Part shown: positions 34,484 through 43,504 of the stretch, in pieces | Layout of the letters: each line of letters begins with the position of its first letter | How positions within the stretch are numbered: position 1 is the first letter of the stretch | From: GCA-2712985 sp964515905 | Lineage (GTDB): Bacteria > Pseudomonadota > Alphaproteobacteria > UBA7887 | Length of the DNA: 64,000 nt | Reading direction: 5' to 3' | Assembly (NCBI GenBank): GCA_964515905.1 | Contig: CAZEWK010000046.1 | Location: 23,482 to 87,481, forward strand | Notes under the pieces: generated by a model | Told to the model about the DNA's origin: nothing | Seen by the model: the letters and a program-made list of their open reading frames with translations, nothing else | Database searches by the model: none | Position numbers and translations under genes: made by a program

Positions 34484-35395
34484 TTGGTGAGGGACATGGA
34501 ATGTGAAAAGCGACCAATCACCCGTGTTCGCTATGTTGTCGAGTATTTATTACTGAGAAGCTTATTTATTTTTTGTGGTTTTTTATCCCTTGATCGGGCT
34601 TCCGCCTTTGGTGGTTTCCTTGGCTCAACAATTGGGCCTCGTTTACCAATTACGAGGCGCGCGCTACAAAATATGAAGAATGCTTTTCCACATTGGAGTG
34701 ATGCACAAGTCATTGAGACGACCAAGGAGATGTGGGAACACCTAGGTCGTATAATGGGGGAGTATCCCCATTTAAAAGAATTCAAATTTTTTGATGGTAG
34801 CTCCCGAATTGAAGTCATCGGATCAGAGTATATTGATCAACTCAGAGACGATGGGATAGCTGGGATATTTTTTTCGGCACACCTAGGAAATTGGGAATTA
34901 TTGTCTTTAGCGGCATCTCAACGAAGCTTGCCTTTGGTCCAAATATATAGGGCGGCAAATAATCCTTATATCGATACACTAATTCAAAGGTACAGAAGTC
35001 TAAACGGTTCTGAACACTATCCTAAAGGCATGCGAGGGTCGAAGGCGTTATTGGAAGCAGTAAAAAAAGGGCAACACTTAGGTTTACTGGTAGACCAGAA
35101 ATACAATGAAGGGATTCCTGTGCCTTTTTTTGGCAGGAAAGTGATGACAACGACGACTCCAGCTGATTTGGCTTATAAATACAATATTCCTTTAGTGCCA
35201 GTCAGGATCGAGCGGACTCAAGGGGCACATTTTAAATTAACTATATTTCCACCTCTTTCGTTAGATACTGAAGGTACGACGCGTAATAATGCGCATTCGA
35301 TTACTTATAAGATCAATGCATTATTTGAATCATGGATACGAGAAAATCCTGCTCAATGGTACTGGCTACACAGGCGTTGGCCAAACAACGGTTAG
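34484..35395 (+). CDS. lpxL: Lipid A biosynthesis acyltransferase (LpxL/HtrB family)
   Basis: A 303-residue inner-membrane acyltransferase with the catalytic H-x4-E (SAHLGNWEL near residue 130), RAANNP and VDQKYNEGIPVPFFGR. It adds a secondary acyl chain to lipid A. The start is TTG at 34484, directly after the lpxK stop, or ATG at 34496 behind GGTGAG; both keep the domain. Last gene of the block. Confidence 0.9.
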   Translation: MVRDMECEKRPITRVRYVVEYLLLRSLFIFCGFLSLDRASAFGGFLGSTIGPRLPITRRALQNMKNAFPHWSDAQVIETTKEMWEHLGRIMGEYPHLKEFKFFDGSSRIEVIGSEYIDQLRDDGIAGIFFSAHLGNWELLSLAASQRSLPLVQIYRAANNPYIDTLIQRYRSLNGSEHYPKGMRGSKALLEAVKKGQHLGLLVDQKYNEGIPVPFFGRKVMTTTTPADLAYKYNIPLVPVRIERTQGAHFKLTIFPPLSLDTEGTTRNNAHSITYKINALFESWIRENPAQWYWLHRRWPNNG

Positions 35396-35401
35396 TGCTA
35401 T

Positions 35402-36229
35402 TTAATTTGTGTTAGGTGATACGTTTAACAACTTCGCGACTAAATTAGGATCAAGACGGACCTCAAGCCAGTTAACGCGCCAGTCCAGATGTGGTCCAGT
35501 GGTCCTTCCCGTCGCCCCGACATGGCCAATTATCTGTCCCTTTTTTATATTTTCATCAATGCTTACCAAGATACTGTCCATATGAAGATAGCTGGAGGTT
35601 ACCCCATGCCCATGATCTATAATTACAGTATTGCCAGATAAATAAAGCTCGCTTGCTAGGCGAATAACCCCGTCTGTCATTGCCCTAACATTCTCGCCCA
35701 ATGGAGCAGCAATATCGATGCCAAAGTGAGGTGAACGGGGTTTTCCGTTGAGTATTCTCCTGCTTCCAAATACTCCAGTAATTGGGCCTACCGTCGGCCA
35801 AATTAACCCGCTCCGGACGTGGGCGGGTGCTGTATAATGTGAACGAGCTGCACGCACGATGTTACGCTCCTGTGAAATTCGATCCATTACGTCTTGGGGT
35901 GGGGTCACCATTTGTTCAGGCAGATTATTGATGTGCTGTTCCTGATATTCACGTTGTTGAACAAACTTTTTCTCGCTTACGATAGATCCATCTTCGTATA
36001 CTGCTTTAATTATTAAGGTTCTGGGGTGATCTCTTCCAAGACCAAATAAGAATGCCCCGTTTTTATCAATTTTGACTGTCCGGTTATTAATGGAGATGCG
36101 TGTATTGGCAGGTGCGTTTCCAAGAATTAGGGCTCCCTGTTGGAGTGTTCCTTCCAGCAATATCTGCCCTCCATCGGCAACGTAGCTGAATGTGGCAAAT
36201 GCAAATAGCGTGAAAATAACAATTTTCAC
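35402..36229 (-). CDS. M23-family (LytM) peptidase, periplasmic
   Basis: A 275-residue exported protein with an N-terminal signal peptide (MKIVIFTLFAFATFSYVADG). A small beta domain (residues 25-90) is followed by the M23 fold: HFGIDIAAP gives the H-x3-D zinc ligands, HGHGVTSSYLHM the H-x-H motif, and GPHLDWRV the last conserved His. All catalytic residues are present, so it is probably an active murein endopeptidase rather than an activator. Its ATG overlaps the xseA stop by four bases, so it is coupled to xseA. Confidence 0.9.
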   Translation of the reverse strand: MKIVIFTLFAFATFSYVADGGQILLEGTLQQGALILGNAPANTRISINNRTVKIDKNGAFLFGLGRDHPRTLIIKAVYEDGSIVSEKKFVQQREYQEQHINNLPEQMVTPPQDVMDRISQERNIVRAARSHYTAPAHVRSGLIWPTVGPITGVFGSRRILNGKPRSPHFGIDIAAPLGENVRAMTDGVIRLASELYLSGNTVIIDHGHGVTSSYLHMDSILVSIDENIKKGQIIGHVGATGRTTGPHLDWRVNWLEVRLDPNLVAKLLNVSPNTN

Positions 36230-37725
36230 AGAAGACTTTCCTGGATGGGGCGCTTTTTTTTATCGGTGTTTTTGGGATCTTTTTGTTTCTTCCTATTTCG
36301 TTTGATTTTCCCAAGGATTGCTGCTCTTTTGTCATCGGCGAACTCTACTATGACGTTAGTGTTCTCTGTGGCTTGAGAGGATCGCGTAATAAGTTGTTCA
36401 TCCTGATCCCTGATCACAGTAAAGCCACGTTCGATAACCCGTTGGTAACTGTAACTTTCAAGCAACATAGCCGCCATATTAATTTGTTTTAGCCTTTCTG
36501 AAAGAATGCGTTTGATAGCTATTTCAACACGATCGTCTTCGGTATAGAGAAGCCATTTATAAAAGCATTCTTTGATAATTGAATAGGTTGCGTTATCGAG
36601 CTGTTTCGTAGTGAACGAAAGATGGGTTTGGGCTCTTAACAAGCGTTCTCTGGGGTGTATCAATTTGAGGGAACTTTCCTCTAAAGCCGCTTTTCTTCGG
36701 TCAAAATATGCAGAGAACACACGATGAATGCTGTCGTTCCGTTCATCCAACCGTTGAATTGAATCTCCAATCAATATTTCTGGTCGTGGTAGACCAAGTG
36801 CTAGGGTCGTGACTTTTTGTTTGCGTTCGATCAGAGCGCGTCTGGTTCCAGCTAAAATCAACCTATCTAACTCTGTAATAGTTACCATTAGATCAGCACG
36901 CACGGGAACTGCCATTTCCGCCGCGGCCGTGGGGGTTGGCGCGCGTTGGTCTGCTACAAGATCTATTAAGGTGTTGTCTGTTTCGTGTCCTACGGCACTA
37001 ATTACTGGAATCGAACTTTCTGCGACTGCCCGGACCACTACTTCTTCATTAAAGGCCCAAAGATCTTCCACACTTCCTCCACCACGCGCTATAATCAGTA
37101 AGTCAGGACGAGGAGGAAAGTTTTGTGATTTCAATTTATTGAAACCTTCTACTGCACTTGCAATTTCTTCAGCGGAACCTTTGCCTTGCACGAGCACGGG
37201 CCAAAGTATAACGGGCCGCGGAAATCTATCACGTAGCCTATGAAGAATATCTCTAAACACGGCTCCTGTAGGTGAGCTTACAACCCCAATTGAAGATGGC
37301 AGATAGGGAATTGGTTTTTTACGATTTTTGTCAAATAAGCCCTCTTTACTGAGTTTTTTTCTTCTTTCTTCAAGTAACGCCAGAAGTGCGCCGATCCCTG
37401 CTGGTTCCAGCCGGTCAATAACTATTTGGTACTTGGAACGACCCGGATAGGTAGTTAGGCGGCCCTCCACAATAGTTTCCAGGCCATCTTCCGGAATAAC
37501 GCGCAGGGTGGAGGCGGTTCCGCGCCAGATGACTCCATCCAAAACGGCTTTCTCGTCTTTGAGAGTAAGGTATATATGACCTGAGGAGGCACGCTTTAAA
37601 CCAGAAATTTCACCTCGCACCCGGACCCTTTCAAACGCATTTTCGATAGTGCGCTTCAAAGTGGAAGAAATTTGGCTGACGGTGAATTCCGTTAAATTAC
37701 TATCGAAATGATTTTTATTTGGCAT
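36226..37725 (-). CDS. xseA: Exodeoxyribonuclease VII large subunit
   Basis: A 499-residue nuclease subunit. The N-terminal OB fold includes VRVRGEISGLKRASSGH and LTLKDEKAVLDGVIW; the catalytic domain has VISAVGHETD and DLVADQRAPTPTAAAE, then a long coiled-coil C-terminal half. The last 30 residues are very basic (KRNRKKQKDPKN). It degrades single-stranded DNA with XseB, whose gene is not in this window. Divergent from purD. Confidence 0.95.
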   Translation of the reverse strand: MPNKNHFDSNLTEFTVSQISSTLKRTIENAFERVRVRGEISGLKRASSGHIYLTLKDEKAVLDGVIWRGTASTLRVIPEDGLETIVEGRLTTYPGRSKYQIVIDRLEPAGIGALLALLEERRKKLSKEGLFDKNRKKPIPYLPSSIGVVSSPTGAVFRDILHRLRDRFPRPVILWPVLVQGKGSAEEIASAVEGFNKLKSQNFPPRPDLLIIARGGGSVEDLWAFNEEVVVRAVAESSIPVISAVGHETDNTLIDLVADQRAPTPTAAAEMAVPVRADLMVTITELDRLILAGTRRALIERKQKVTTLALGLPRPEILIGDSIQRLDERNDSIHRVFSAYFDRRKAALEESSLKLIHPRERLLRAQTHLSFTTKQLDNATYSIIKECFYKWLLYTEDDRVEIAIKRILSERLKQINMAAMLLESYSYQRVIERGFTVIRDQDEQLITRSSQATENTNVIVEFADDKRAAILGKIKRNRKKQKDPKNTDKKKRPIQESLL

Positions 37726-37821
37726 ATAAAAGTTTTAAAAGGTTTTGGTGTGCCATGATACCGGTGTAAGAATTAGGTTGAAAGCATTTGGTGAGTAGTT
37801 TTTGCTAGAGCAGAGGAAACG

Positions 37822-39087
37822 ATGAAGATATTGGTGGTTGGATCTGGTGGTAGGGAGCATGCTTTATGTCGGTCGGTTGTGGCGTCTCCGCTATGTGATA
37901 TGCTTTATTGTGCCCCTGGGAACGGTGGCATATCAAAAGAGGCGGTTTGCGTCCCCATTGCTCCATCAAATATTAACGCGTTAATAGCATTTTCACAGGA
38001 CAAGAATATTGATTTCGTTATTGTTGGGCCAGAGGCACCCCTTGCTGCTGGTCTGGTCGATCAGTTGGAGACATTAGGTATTGCCGCTTTTGGTCCAACT
38101 GCCAAAGCTGCGCAACTCGAAGCGTCTAAGGGATTTTCGAGGGACTTATGTTATCGGCACGGTATTCCTGGACCGGAATACGCGCGTTTTACCGAACCCA
38201 CCGCTGCCCTAGAGTATGTTCGATCGCGAGGGGCCCCTATCGTGGTAAAAGCGGACGGACTAGCTGCAGGAAAAGGGGTAACCGTGGCCACAACAGTTTC
38301 TGAGGCCGAGAATGCCATATTAGAAATAGAGAAAGGGAGTTTTGGATCGGCGGGATCAGAAATTGTAATTGAGGAGTGTCTTAAGGGAGAAGAAGCGAGT
38401 TTCTTTGCTTTAGTGAATGGTGAAACGGTACTTCCTTTGGCCAGTGCGCAAGACCATAAGGCGGTAGGCGAGGGTGATACGGGACCAAACACTGGTGGGA
38501 TGGGTTGCTACTCTCCGACACCTGTAATAACTAGCAGTATAGAGACGCAAATCATTCAAGATATTATTACTCCGGTCGCTCGGGCTATGGTTGTCGAAGG
38601 CTATCCATATGTTGGGGTATTATATGCAGGCGTCATGATTACCGAATCAGGACCTCAAGTGCTTGAATTTAACGTTCGATTTGGGGATCCAGAGTGCCAG
38701 GTGCTTTTACCGCGCCTAAAATCTGATTTATTGTCGGCGCTAATAGCGACTAGAGACGGTGAACTTGGTCAGTTTGACCTACGTTGGTCGGATGCGACAG
38801 CATTATGCGTTGTGATGGCCGCCAATGGTTACCCACAAGAGTATGAAACAGGGTCTGAAATCGGTGGTCTCGATAAAATTGAGCAGCTAAGCGAAGTAAC
38901 CGTCTTTCATGCTGGAACCCGTGTTTCGGAAGGGAAAATTTTGGCTGCGGGAGGAAGAGTCCTGGGCATCACGGCGCTTGGTCCAACGGTAAAGGAGGCC
39001 CAGTCTCTAGCTTATGAAGCAGTTGACTTGGTTGAATGGCCGTCTGGGTTCTGTCGGCGCGACATAGGTTGGCGAGTTACAGCTTAG
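37822..39087 (+). CDS. purD: Phosphoribosylamine-glycine ligase
   Basis: A 421-residue ATP-grasp enzyme catalysing the second step of purine synthesis. MKILVVGSGGREHAL opens the N-domain; VKADGLAAGKGV is the ATP-binding loop, NTGGMGCYSPTP and NVRFGDPECQ complete the active site. It lies 96 bases from the divergent xseA. Confidence 0.96.
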   Translation: MKILVVGSGGREHALCRSVVASPLCDMLYCAPGNGGISKEAVCVPIAPSNINALIAFSQDKNIDFVIVGPEAPLAAGLVDQLETLGIAAFGPTAKAAQLEASKGFSRDLCYRHGIPGPEYARFTEPTAALEYVRSRGAPIVVKADGLAAGKGVTVATTVSEAENAILEIEKGSFGSAGSEIVIEECLKGEEASFFALVNGETVLPLASAQDHKAVGEGDTGPNTGGMGCYSPTPVITSSIETQIIQDIITPVARAMVVEGYPYVGVLYAGVMITESGPQVLEFNVRFGDPECQVLLPRLKSDLLSALIATRDGELGQFDLRWSDATALCVVMAANGYPQEYETGSEIGGLDKIEQLSEVTVFHAGTRVSEGKILAAGGRVLGITALGPTVKEAQSLAYEAVDLVEWPSGFCRRDIGWRVTA

Positions 39088-39089
39088 AA

Positions 39090-40391
39090 ATGAAAGTAAG
39101 GGCTACAAAAACTGATTTACACGAACTCGGTGCTTACGAAGCGGCAAAAAGCATATGTAACGGAGACATAAGTTCCGAAGAACTAGTTAGAGCCTGTTTG
39201 GACCAGATAAATACAAACGAGCCAAAAATAAAAGCATGGGAGTATCTGGATGCTCAAAATGCGATTGCTCAGGCTAGAGCTCTTGATAAGGGTCCAAGAA
39301 TCGGGGCATTGCATGGCATCCCGATAGGGGTGAAAGATCTAATTGATACCAGCGATATGCCAACAAGTTATGGTTCTAAGATTTATGCTAATTGGCAACC
39401 CTTGAAAGATGCGGAGTCTGTTGCCCAGCTCAGAAAAGCTGGTGCGGTAATTATGGGAAAGACTGTAACAACAGAATTTGCGACTTTTAAGGCGCCAGTT
39501 ACTAGAAATCCCCACAACTTTGATCGCACACCGGGGGGCTCTTCAAGTGGCTCGGCTGCTGCTGTCGCTGCAAAAATGGTTCCATTAGCATTAGGGACTC
39601 AGACGGCAGGTTCGGTGATTCGACCCGCAGCGTTTTGCGGTGTTTTTGGATTCAAACCGAGTTTTGGTTTTGTGTCGACTAAGGGTGTGAAGCAGATTTC
39701 GGAGCAGTTAGATACTGTCGGTGTACTTGCACGATCTTTAGAAGATATCGCTCTACTTGTTAGTTGTTTAAGGGACTCAGGTAATATTAGATTTAACAAA
39801 TATTCAAAGCACCCAAGGGTAGGGTTATTCCGGGGTCCGTATTGGGAACAATTAGAGCTTTCATCGCGTGTAGCCATAGAAAAAATCTGGAGTTGCTTTG
39901 GGAGTTCCGATTCGTTGGTCATTGAGTCTGAGCGCCCCCTTTGTTTTAAAGAGTTGACAGAAGCCCAACATATTTTGATGTCTTCAGATATAGCTAAGGC
40001 TTTGAAATTTGAATTTGAAGAACATACAAATCAACTAAGCGAAGGTCTACGTCATTTAATAGAGGACGGTTTAACACTCAGTGTGCCTAAAATTCAGGCT
40101 GCTTACGATATTAGCGTTCGCGCGCGGAACAGTGTGTCAAAACTTTTTGAGGACTGCGAGATTTTGATTACGCCTTCAGCTCTTGGTGAAGCACCTGGGA
40201 TAGAAACTACGGGAGATCCTGTGTTAAATAGGGCGTGGACGCTACTCCATCTACCTTGTCTCAACATTCCTATAGGTTTTGGCTCAAGCGGATTGCCCAT
40301 TTCTATACAATTAGTTGGCCGTCCTCACAGTGAGGAGTCGTTGATAGAAAGTGCATTTGCGTTACAGAAGAAGTTTTTGGAACCTACTTAA
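39090..40391 (+). CDS. Amidase signature family protein
   Basis: A 433-residue amidase with the Ser-cisSer-Lys triad: the lysine in IGVKDLIDT, and the Gly/Ser-rich segment GGSSSGSAAAVAA with TQTAGSVIRPA after it. Related enzymes hydrolyse carboxamides or serve as GatA; no gatB or gatC adjoins it and the C-terminus is not GatA-like, so a free amidase is likelier. The ATG at 39090 is two bases after the purD stop, so the genes are probably coupled; longer in-frame starts would overlap purD. Confidence 0.87.
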   Translation: MKVRATKTDLHELGAYEAAKSICNGDISSEELVRACLDQINTNEPKIKAWEYLDAQNAIAQARALDKGPRIGALHGIPIGVKDLIDTSDMPTSYGSKIYANWQPLKDAESVAQLRKAGAVIMGKTVTTEFATFKAPVTRNPHNFDRTPGGSSSGSAAAVAAKMVPLALGTQTAGSVIRPAAFCGVFGFKPSFGFVSTKGVKQISEQLDTVGVLARSLEDIALLVSCLRDSGNIRFNKYSKHPRVGLFRGPYWEQLELSSRVAIEKIWSCFGSSDSLVIESERPLCFKELTEAQHILMSSDIAKALKFEFEEHTNQLSEGLRHLIEDGLTLSVPKIQAAYDISVRARNSVSKLFEDCEILITPSALGEAPGIETTGDPVLNRAWTLLHLPCLNIPIGFGSSGLPISIQLVGRPHSEESLIESAFALQKKFLEPT

Positions 40392-40401
40392 TTTTTCTTA
40401 A

Positions 40402-40815
40402 CTAAGTTCCGGTAGTTTCTCTGAATCGTTCCAATGCTCTTCGGTCTGATTTCGTGGGTCTTCCTTTGCCGGGATCGCGTTTTCCCGACACTTGTTGTTC
40501 AGGTTTAGCTGGGGACTGAAGATTTGTGGATTCTAAGTCTTCATATAGCAACGCTGCTTCGGTTGCAGGGCCGCGCCGTACACCTAATGATATGACGCGG
40601 ATGACCCGTATTTGCTTAGCCTGAGGGAAAGTTAATACGTCGCCAACTCGGACCGGTGCGTGAGCTTTATCAACTCTCTTTCGATTAATGCGAACGCGGC
40701 CCGCTACACATAAATGATTTGCTAAAGTGCGAGACTTTAGAAATCTTGCGTACCACAACCATTTATCAAGTCGAACGGAGGGGTTGGTGGAAGTAGGAGG
40801 CGCTACTTTGCCCAT
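40402..40815 (-). CDS. S4-domain RNA-binding protein (Hsp15-like)
   Basis: A 137-residue protein with an S4 domain at residues 15-70 (VRLDKWLWYARFLKSRTLA, then VRINRKRVDKAHAPV) and a basic C-terminal tail. Resembles Hsp15/HslR, which in E. coli recycles stalled 50S subunits. It sits six bases downstream of the Suv3-type helicase gene, a pairing often seen in alphaproteobacteria. Confidence 0.88.
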   Translation of the reverse strand: MGKVAPPTSTNPSVRLDKWLWYARFLKSRTLANHLCVAGRVRINRKRVDKAHAPVRVGDVLTFPQAKQIRVIRVISLGVRRGPATEAALLYEDLESTNLQSPAKPEQQVSGKRDPGKGRPTKSDRRALERFRETTGT

Positions 40816-40821
40816 TGTTAA

Positions 40822-43347
40822 CTATGAACCTAGAGACTGTAACACGCTAAACGGGGAGTGTTGCGACTGTGACGAGTTACGTTCTTTTGTTTTATAGGTC
40901 TCACTTTTATTCGTTTTTTTCTTGGGAAAATAAAAATACTTTGGATCTTTCGGTGTCTCTTTATTCTTTAATGGCCTTGTGTTTTTTGAAATAGAGCTGT
41001 ACCCCATCGAACCCAACATTTTCTCAAAATCCTTTGTGTGAGTGCCACACAGATTCAGCATATCGGCGTCAATGCAGAAAGGCCCCCGACGAGCGTGACG
41101 ACGTAACGCAGCCGCAAGTCTCTCTAGAATATCAACACGCAAGGCTACCGGGCCCATTGAATGATAACCTATTGCTGGATAGTAGGCTTCTGAAACGTCT
41201 TGAGACACTCGCAATGAGACCCGTCCAGATGGTATTTGTGAGTATAGTTTTCCGGTATGAATTTTCCACAACAGGTCTCTCAGAAGAATAGGTGCATTTT
41301 TGAGCATAGCAGGCATATATAAATTAACAGTTCCAATGCGTACTCCAACTTTGGCTAGATATTCTTTATCTTTCCTGGTTAGAGATGCTAGTAATTGTTC
41401 TGATGATTTCCGTTGAGTATTTCCTAAGCCTTCCAGCAAGCGAAAAGTAATCCCACTAACAGCGCTGCTAGGGGACAGTCTGTTGGCTATAAGGACTGGT
41501 GAAAATTGCTGTTCAATATGGTCTAGAATCCATTTTTCAAGGCGACTACGAACCATGTTTCGCATATAGCCATCTGCCATAGTTCCTGCGACTGGAACAA
41601 TTTTTGGTTTTAAAACAGAGCGGCCCGGCAGCAGTTGTCCAACAACTCCGTGACGCCAAATAACCTGTGATTTATTGGTCAGACAAAAGGCATCATTCGT
41701 GTCTTTAGATAGGCTCCTTATAAGAGATTCAATTTTCGGTTTTACCACGTGCCTAATAGTGCGTGCGATGGTATCCGTTTTACGATTTCCATGGTCGTGA
41801 CAAGGTATAAAATCTAATCCTGATAGGTCACCTATATGTTCTTCTCCAAGGAGCACTTGTCCATTATCAAGTGTTTTAATTGGAACATCTTCTGGCTTGT
41901 TCGATTTTCCCACTAATACTTTGGCTCGAAGATCAACAAATTTTTGAGTTAGGCGTTTATGAAGGGCGTCTGAGAGGCGATCCTCAATTGCTTTAGTTTG
42001 TTCTTGAAGTGTGGTTGGATTAGAAACCCAATCAGGACGATGCGCTATATAATTCCAAGTTCGAATATGCGCGATTCTTGTGGCAAGAGTATCAATGTCA
42101 CCATCCGTTTGATTGAGACGACCAGCCATTTTTTGGACCCAATTCCCCGGTAGGCCACTTTCCGGACCTGAAAGATGAAGGTAGATCTTAGTCAGTAAAT
42201 TCACGTGCTCGTCTGTTAACATTTTTTGAAAATCTGGAATGCAACACACGTCCCAAAGTAATGAAATCGAATCATAGCTGTTAGCTCGCAAAAGGATATC
42301 AGAGTTTGTAATCAGTTTACGCAATGAAGAATAATCCTCAGCCCCTTTTGGCTTCATTAGGCGAGGTGTGGGAGGCTCACGGTCTAAAGAATGACAGAGG
42401 TGCTTTATCGATTTAAAGTCCAGTTGGTAATTACGCCAATATATTTGGTTTATAGAAGGGAACGTATGTTGTTCCACAGATTCAATAATGTCAGCATTGA
42501 GTGCGCCAACGTCAGTAGTTGTTCCAAAAGTGCCATCCCGCATATGACGCCCTGCACGTCCGGCAATTTGTGCTATTTCTGCTGGGGCCAAATCACGCAA
42601 TTTTTGACCATCAAATTTCCTGATCTCTGCGAATGCAACATGGTTCACATCTAAATTGAGGCCCATACCGATAGCGTCAGTAGCAACAATATAGTCTACC
42701 TCGCCGGCCTGGAACATTTCTACTTGTGCATTTCGGGTGCGCGGGCTGAGTGCACCTAAAACTACGGCAGCACCGCCTTGTAGACGTCGAATTGATTCGG
42801 CCAGCATATAAACGTCGGCAGAAGAAAATGCTACGATAGCAGTCCTGGGAGGCAACCGAGCAATTTTCTTTTCTCCCGCATAGGTAAGTTTAGAAAATCT
42901 CGGCCTTGATACGTATTCAACTCCCCGCACAAGTTTTTTTAACAATGGGGACATGGTTGATGCCCCGAGAAACATTGTTTCTGAAATTCCACGAGAGTGT
43001 AAAATACGATCAGTGAATACGTGGCCACGCTCCGGATCAGCAGCCATCTGTATTTCGTCTATCGCTACAAAGTCTAGCGGGAGATCACGAGGCATGGCTT
43101 CCGTGGTACATATATAATAGCGAGCCTTCTGAGGTCGAATTTTTTCCTCTCCAGTTATCAGTGCAACAGAGTGTGCGCCTCGTATTTTCGCGACCTTATC
43201 GTATATTTCTCTAGCTAGTAGCCTCAAAGGGCAACCTATCATTCCCGACGTGTGCCCTAACATTCGCTCAACGGCTAAATGTGTTTTGCCAGTATTTGTA
43301 GGTCCGAGGACGGCTGTTAACCGGCCAGATGTGTGCTTTTGCGCCAT
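40822..43347 (-). CDS. Suv3-like superfamily 2 RNA/DNA helicase
   Basis: An 841-residue helicase related to mitochondrial Suv3. Motif I is GPTNTGKTH with K21, motif II DEIQMAADPERG, and motif VI QIAGRAGRH. The C-terminal 400 residues lack standard helicase motifs and end in a basic tail. In mitochondria Suv3 partners an exoribonuclease; no such gene lies nearby here. Divergent from htpG. Confidence 0.88.
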   Translation of the reverse strand: MAQKHTSGRLTAVLGPTNTGKTHLAVERMLGHTSGMIGCPLRLLAREIYDKVAKIRGAHSVALITGEEKIRPQKARYYICTTEAMPRDLPLDFVAIDEIQMAADPERGHVFTDRILHSRGISETMFLGASTMSPLLKKLVRGVEYVSRPRFSKLTYAGEKKIARLPPRTAIVAFSSADVYMLAESIRRLQGGAAVVLGALSPRTRNAQVEMFQAGEVDYIVATDAIGMGLNLDVNHVAFAEIRKFDGQKLRDLAPAEIAQIAGRAGRHMRDGTFGTTTDVGALNADIIESVEQHTFPSINQIYWRNYQLDFKSIKHLCHSLDREPPTPRLMKPKGAEDYSSLRKLITNSDILLRANSYDSISLLWDVCCIPDFQKMLTDEHVNLLTKIYLHLSGPESGLPGNWVQKMAGRLNQTDGDIDTLATRIAHIRTWNYIAHRPDWVSNPTTLQEQTKAIEDRLSDALHKRLTQKFVDLRAKVLVGKSNKPEDVPIKTLDNGQVLLGEEHIGDLSGLDFIPCHDHGNRKTDTIARTIRHVVKPKIESLIRSLSKDTNDAFCLTNKSQVIWRHGVVGQLLPGRSVLKPKIVPVAGTMADGYMRNMVRSRLEKWILDHIEQQFSPVLIANRLSPSSAVSGITFRLLEGLGNTQRKSSEQLLASLTRKDKEYLAKVGVRIGTVNLYMPAMLKNAPILLRDLLWKIHTGKLYSQIPSGRVSLRVSQDVSEAYYPAIGYHSMGPVALRVDILERLAAALRRHARRGPFCIDADMLNLCGTHTKDFEKMLGSMGYSSISKNTRPLKNKETPKDPKYFYFPKKKTNKSETYKTKERNSSQSQHSPFSVLQSLGS

Positions 43348-43407
43348 GTGTAGCGAGGATGGCTTCTCATTTACTTGAATGCAAGTGCCTAACTAAGTGC
43401 TGAAACC

Positions 43408-43438
43408 CTTGAACCAGACGGCCAAATACCACATATCC
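43408..43438 (+). promoter_or_regulatory. Candidate heat-shock (RpoH) promoter of htpG
   Basis: CTTGAA at 43408-43413, 18 bases, then CATATCC at 43432-43438. This fits the alphaproteobacterial RpoH pattern (CTTGAA, 17-18 bases, CYTATNT) apart from two positions. It ends 66 bases before the htpG ATG, a sensible leader length. Confidence 0.45.
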
Positions 43439-43504
43439 TGAGAAATGCTAGTCGAGTCATTTTGGACCCGGCGTAAATGGGCGGGCATAATACGGAGCAA
43501 AGCC

